Below, piece after piece: positions 54,188 to 56,880 of a stretch of 56,880 nt of DNA (positions within the stretch are counted from its first letter, which is position 1; each line of letters opens with the position of its first letter). The stretch comes from Acidimicrobiaceae bacterium (lineage in GTDB: Bacteria > Actinomycetota > Acidimicrobiia > Acidimicrobiales > UBA8190): NCBI GenBank assembly GCA_003151475.1, contig PLXQ01000057.1:1-56880 (forward strand), in the 5' to 3' direction. The notes under the pieces were generated by a model that searched no databases, had not been told where the DNA came from, and saw only the letters and a list, made by a program, of their open reading frames with translations. The position numbers and the translations under genes were made by a program.

Positions 54188-56880
54188 AGCCCCCCAAATG
54201 GGTCGGCCGACACCGGCCCCGGCGCCGTACCGGGGCCGTGGCCGTGGTGTTGGCCGTGGTCGGGTCGTCGGCCATGGTGATGGCACCAGCGGTCTCAGCC
54301 ACGTCGGCTCCGTTATCGGCGATGACGGCGGTGGCCGGTGGCCCCGAGCAGCTGCCCGCCGGGTCGAGCATCGTGGGCGCCTTACCGGGGACCAACACCC
54401 TCTCGGTGCAGGTGGCCCTGCGGCCCGCCGACCCGGCCGCGCTCGACGCCTTCGTCCAGGCGGTGACGACGCCGGGTTCGTCGTCGTACCGCCGCTTCCT
54501 CGCCCCGGGCGAGTTCGCCACGCGCTTCGGGCCGGCGGCGGGCACCATCGCCGCCGCGCGCGCCTGGCTGGCCGGTGCCGGCCTGACCGTCGGTCCCACC
54601 GCACGCGACGGTCTGCTGATCCCGGTGAAGGGATCGGCCAGCGTGATGGGCCGGACCTTTCAGGTGGGCTTCGAGCAGCACCGGTTGGCCTCCGGTCGGA
54701 TCGTGCGCGAGCCCACGGCGCGCCCGGCCGTGCCGAGTGCTTTGGCCCCGGAGGTGCAAGGTGTGGTCGGGCTCGACGATCTGGCCATGGCCACGTCGCA
54801 GATGGCCCGGCCCGCACCGGGACCCGAGCCACAACGGGCGCCGAAGACGTCGGGCCCGGTGCCCCATGCGGGACCGGCGGGCTGCAACCAGCCGGGGACG
54901 ACGGCCACGGAACTAGCCCAGGCCTACTCGATGAGCTCTCTGTACCCGGCCAACGAGGGCCAGGGCGTGACCGTCGGCATCTACGAGTTGGAACCCTTCT
55001 TCATGAGCGACATCACCACCTTCGAGTCGTGTTACACGCCGGCGCCCACGCCGTCGATCACCGCCGTGGGGGTGGCCGGGGCGTCGCCGAACTCGAGCCC
55101 CGGATCGGGCGAATCGGCCCTCGACATCGAGATGGTGGCGGGACTCGCTCCGAAGGCGAACATCCGCGTATACGTCGGGCCCAACTTCGGCACCGGACCC
55201 CTCGACGTCTACCAGCAGATGATCGACGAGGACCGGGCTCAAGTGCTCACCACCAGCTGGGGAGAGTGTGAACCGGAGGCGGGCACGACGGAGATCGAGG
55301 TGGAGGCGAACCTGCTGCAGCAGGCGGCCGCCCAGGGACAGACCTTTCTGGCCGCGGCAGGCGACTCGGGGTCCGAGGACTGCAACGCCCCGGGGTTCTC
55401 CGCCAACACCAACCTCGAGGTGGACGACCCGGCCAGCCAACCGGGGGTGACGTCGGTGGGCGGGACCCAGCTCGATTCCGTCGGGCCGGCGCCTGTCGAG
55501 AACGTGTGGAACACCGGCACCTTCGAAGGAACGACGGGGGGAGGGCTGTCGACGCAGTGGACGATGCCGTCGTGGCAGCTCGGACCGGGTGTGCAGAGCA
55601 GCTTCACGAAGGCCAATGACTCCTACACCGGAAGCTCACCGTGCGCGCTGAGCGCCGGGTCGGGGACGGTGTCGTGCCGGGAGGTGCCCGATGTGGCCGC
55701 CGACGGCGATCCGAGCACGGGGTATGCCACATTCTGCACGTGCGGACCTCGACCGGGAACGTGGCAGGTGATCGGCGGGACATCCATGGGGGCACCGCTG
55801 TGGGCGTCGATCGCGGCGTTGGCCGACGCGTCGGTGGCCTCGCCCCCGGGGAGGATCGGACTGCTCAATCCCGCTCTCTACCAGGCCGGCTGCGCCGCCT
55901 CTCGGCCCTTCAACGACATCACCTCGGGCAACAACCAGCCGAGCGGGTCGCCCCCCGCTAATCCACCACGCAGCCCCGGAGGCCCGTACTATCCGGCCAC
56001 CGCCGGCTACGACATGGCGTCGGGGCTGGGGACGCCCATCGTGTCGGCACTGCTACCCGACCTGGTGACGCCGGTGAACGCCTGTCCGGTGGTGACCGGG
56101 ATCAGTGTCGGCTCGGGGCCGTCGACGGGGGGGACGTCGGTCACGGTGTTCGGGGCCAACCTGGGCGCCGTGCAGGAAGTGGACTTCGGTCCCGGCAACG
56201 CCGGCCACAACGTGGCCGCCTCGGCGTCGTCCGTCACGGTGACCACTCCGGGTTCGCCCACGGGTGGTTGGGACACCGCCGCCGTGGTGGTGAAGACGGC
56301 CAACGACGCCATCGGACTCGACGGCCGCAACTACTTCACCTTCGCCGGGCCGCGCGGCTACTGGACGACGGCTTCGGACGGTGGCGTCTTCACCTTCGGG
56401 CAGGTCGGCTACCACGGCTCGACGGGGGGCATCCGGCTGCAGAAGCCGGTGGTCGGCCTGGCCCCCACGGCGTCGTCGCGTGGCTACTGGCTGGTGGCCT
56501 CGGACGGCGGGGTCTTCAGTTTCGGTGATGCGGTGTTCCACGGGTCGACAGGAGGCATCCGTCTCAACAAACCCATCGTGGGCATGGCCAGCACCCCCGA
56601 CGGCGGCGGCTACTGGCTGGTGGCCTCCGACGGCGGTGTGTTCGCCTTCGGCGACGCCGGTTTCTTCGGGTCGACCGGCGCCGTGGCGCTGAGGGCCCCG
56701 GTGGTGGGCATGGCCAGCACCCCCGACGGCGGCGGCTACTGGCTGGCCGCATCCGACGGCGGCATCTTCACCTTCGGCAACGCCGGCTTCTCGGGGTCGC
56801 TCGGGTCGGTCAGGCTGGCCCAGCCCATCGTGGGGATCTCGGTGCCGTTCGGGGGCCGGGGCTACTGGCTGGTGGCCTCC
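54184..56880 (+). CDS. Secreted S53 (sedolisin/kumamolisin) peptidase with IPT/TIG domain and 42-residue repeats, partial
   Basis: An open frame of 899 residues that continues past the window end. The GTG overlaps the rarA stop (GTGA). A twin-Arg-like basic N-terminus (RHRPRRRTG) and hydrophobic core form the signal peptide. The pro-kumamolisin domain is about 50-205 and the S53 catalytic domain about 225-630. Its triad is E310, D314 (GESALDIE) and S534 (GGTSMGAP), with oxyanion D394 (AAAGDSGS); DMASGLGTP carries the Ca site. An IPT/TIG domain covers about 635-720. Then come tandem 42-residue repeats of GYWLVASDGGVF type from 725. S53 enzymes work at acid pH, which suits an acidophile or acid-soil organism. 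Confidence 0.9.
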   Translation, partial: MKPPKWVGRHRPRRRTGAVAVVLAVVGSSAMVMAPAVSATSAPLSAMTAVAGGPEQLPAGSSIVGALPGTNTLSVQVALRPADPAALDAFVQAVTTPGSSSYRRFLAPGEFATRFGPAAGTIAAARAWLAGAGLTVGPTARDGLLIPVKGSASVMGRTFQVGFEQHRLASGRIVREPTARPAVPSALAPEVQGVVGLDDLAMATSQMARPAPGPEPQRAPKTSGPVPHAGPAGCNQPGTTATELAQAYSMSSLYPANEGQGVTVGIYELEPFFMSDITTFESCYTPAPTPSITAVGVAGASPNSSPGSGESALDIEMVAGLAPKANIRVYVGPNFGTGPLDVYQQMIDEDRAQVLTTSWGECEPEAGTTEIEVEANLLQQAAAQGQTFLAAAGDSGSEDCNAPGFSANTNLEVDDPASQPGVTSVGGTQLDSVGPAPVENVWNTGTFEGTTGGGLSTQWTMPSWQLGPGVQSSFTKANDSYTGSSPCALSAGSGTVSCREVPDVAADGDPSTGYATFCTCGPRPGTWQVIGGTSMGAPLWASIAALADASVASPPGRIGLLNPALYQAGCAASRPFNDITSGNNQPSGSPPANPPRSPGGPYYPATAGYDMASGLGTPIVSALLPDLVTPVNACPVVTGISVGSGPSTGGTSVTVFGANLGAVQEVDFGPGNAGHNVAASASSVTVTTPGSPTGGWDTAAVVVKTANDAIGLDGRNYFTFAGPRGYWTTASDGGVFTFGQVGYHGSTGGIRLQKPVVGLAPTASSRGYWLVASDGGVFSFGDAVFHGSTGGIRLNKPIVGMASTPDGGGYWLVASDGGVFAFGDAGFFGSTGAVALRAPVVGMASTPDGGGYWLAASDGGIFTFGNAGFSGSLGSVRLAQPIVGISVPFGGRGYWLVAS
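56356..56880 (+). repeat. 126-bp tandem repeats (42-residue GYW units)
   Basis: Tyr-Trp of the GYW motif recurs at residues 726, 768, 810, 852 and 894, an exact 42-residue spacing; the array runs past the window end. Positions 56578-56620 and 56704-56746 are identical over 43 bases, which suggests recent duplication or gene conversion. The units probably form beta-propeller blades, by analogy with similar repeats; this is inference. Confidence 0.85.

Noticed and set aside
54039..55271. 410-codon plus-strand frame starting inside rarA
   Set aside because: Arg/Gly-rich shadow of rarA and the S53 peptidase. The real frame begins at 54184 and carries the S53 catalytic residues.

Overview
The window is high-GC DNA from an actinobacterium. 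I infer the class Acidimicrobiia or a close relative. The pointers are a mycobacteria-like PIM, mycothiol and InhA gene content, a coenzyme F420:NADP reductase, frequent GTG starts, Shine-Dalgarno-free starts with a TAnnnT box 6-8 nt upstream, DUF2510, and secreted proteins carrying 42-residue GYWLVASDGG repeats that are typical of Acidimicrobiia. No rRNA, tRNA, insertion sequence, prophage or CRISPR array was seen.

Layout. (1) 0-9 kb is a loose accessory region: a possible structured RNA at the left edge, GNAT acetyltransferase, VIT1/CCC1-type transporter, stand-alone receiver protein, a broken small lipoprotein opposite a small secreted protein, a translationally coupled PH-domain pair (YdbS/YdbT-like), SnoaL-like protein, YkgJ-type cysteine-cluster protein, a small CxxC protein ending in 17-bp tandem repeats, a D-2-hydroxyacid dehydrogenase and a chorismate mutase. 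(2) 9-22.9 kb is metabolic and regulatory: a secreted neocarzinostatin-like two-domain protein, TetR plus nitronate monooxygenase divergent from a glutamate decarboxylase, an ABC exporter whose ATPase is fused to a cyclic-nucleotide-binding domain, a crotonase/dienoyl-CoA-reductase-like/MFS/aldehyde dehydrogenase run, a heme-oxygenase-like diiron protein and a PadR regulator. (3) 22.9-28.2 kb holds an InhA-type enoyl reductase divergent from an F420:NADP reductase, MshC (mycothiol), ThrS and an Ap4A-type HIT protein. (4) 28.2-34.9 kb is a block unlike the flanks: YfhO-like membrane protein, GNAT and EF-G2 on the minus strand, then a secreted protein closed by a strong terminator. (5) 34.9-56.9 kb is the conserved actinobacterial core: pgsA1-patA-pimA (phosphatidylinositol mannosides), M48 protease, pdxS-pdxT, yebC, ruvCAB, yajC-secD-secF, relA, hisS, aspS and rarA. 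It ends in a secreted S53 peptidase that is coupled to rarA and runs off the window.

The order thrS-HIT-pgsA1-patA-pimA-pdxST-yebC-ruvCAB-yajC-secDF-relA-hisS-aspS-rarA is the order I recall for Mycobacterium tuberculosis, apart from the 6.7-kb block between HIT and pgsA1 and the lack of apt between secF and relA. Many adjacent genes overlap by GTGA, ATGA, TTGA or TGATG, so translational coupling is widespread. The more unusual items are the ABC-cNMP fusion, the crotonase/reductase pair whose active-site residues suggest unsaturated fatty-acid oxidation, the diiron-family enzyme with its PadR neighbour, the overlapping TetR promoter/operator, the natural alanine at the InhA Ser94 position, and the S53 peptidase with tandem repeats. 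I did not find a system I could defend as wholly new.
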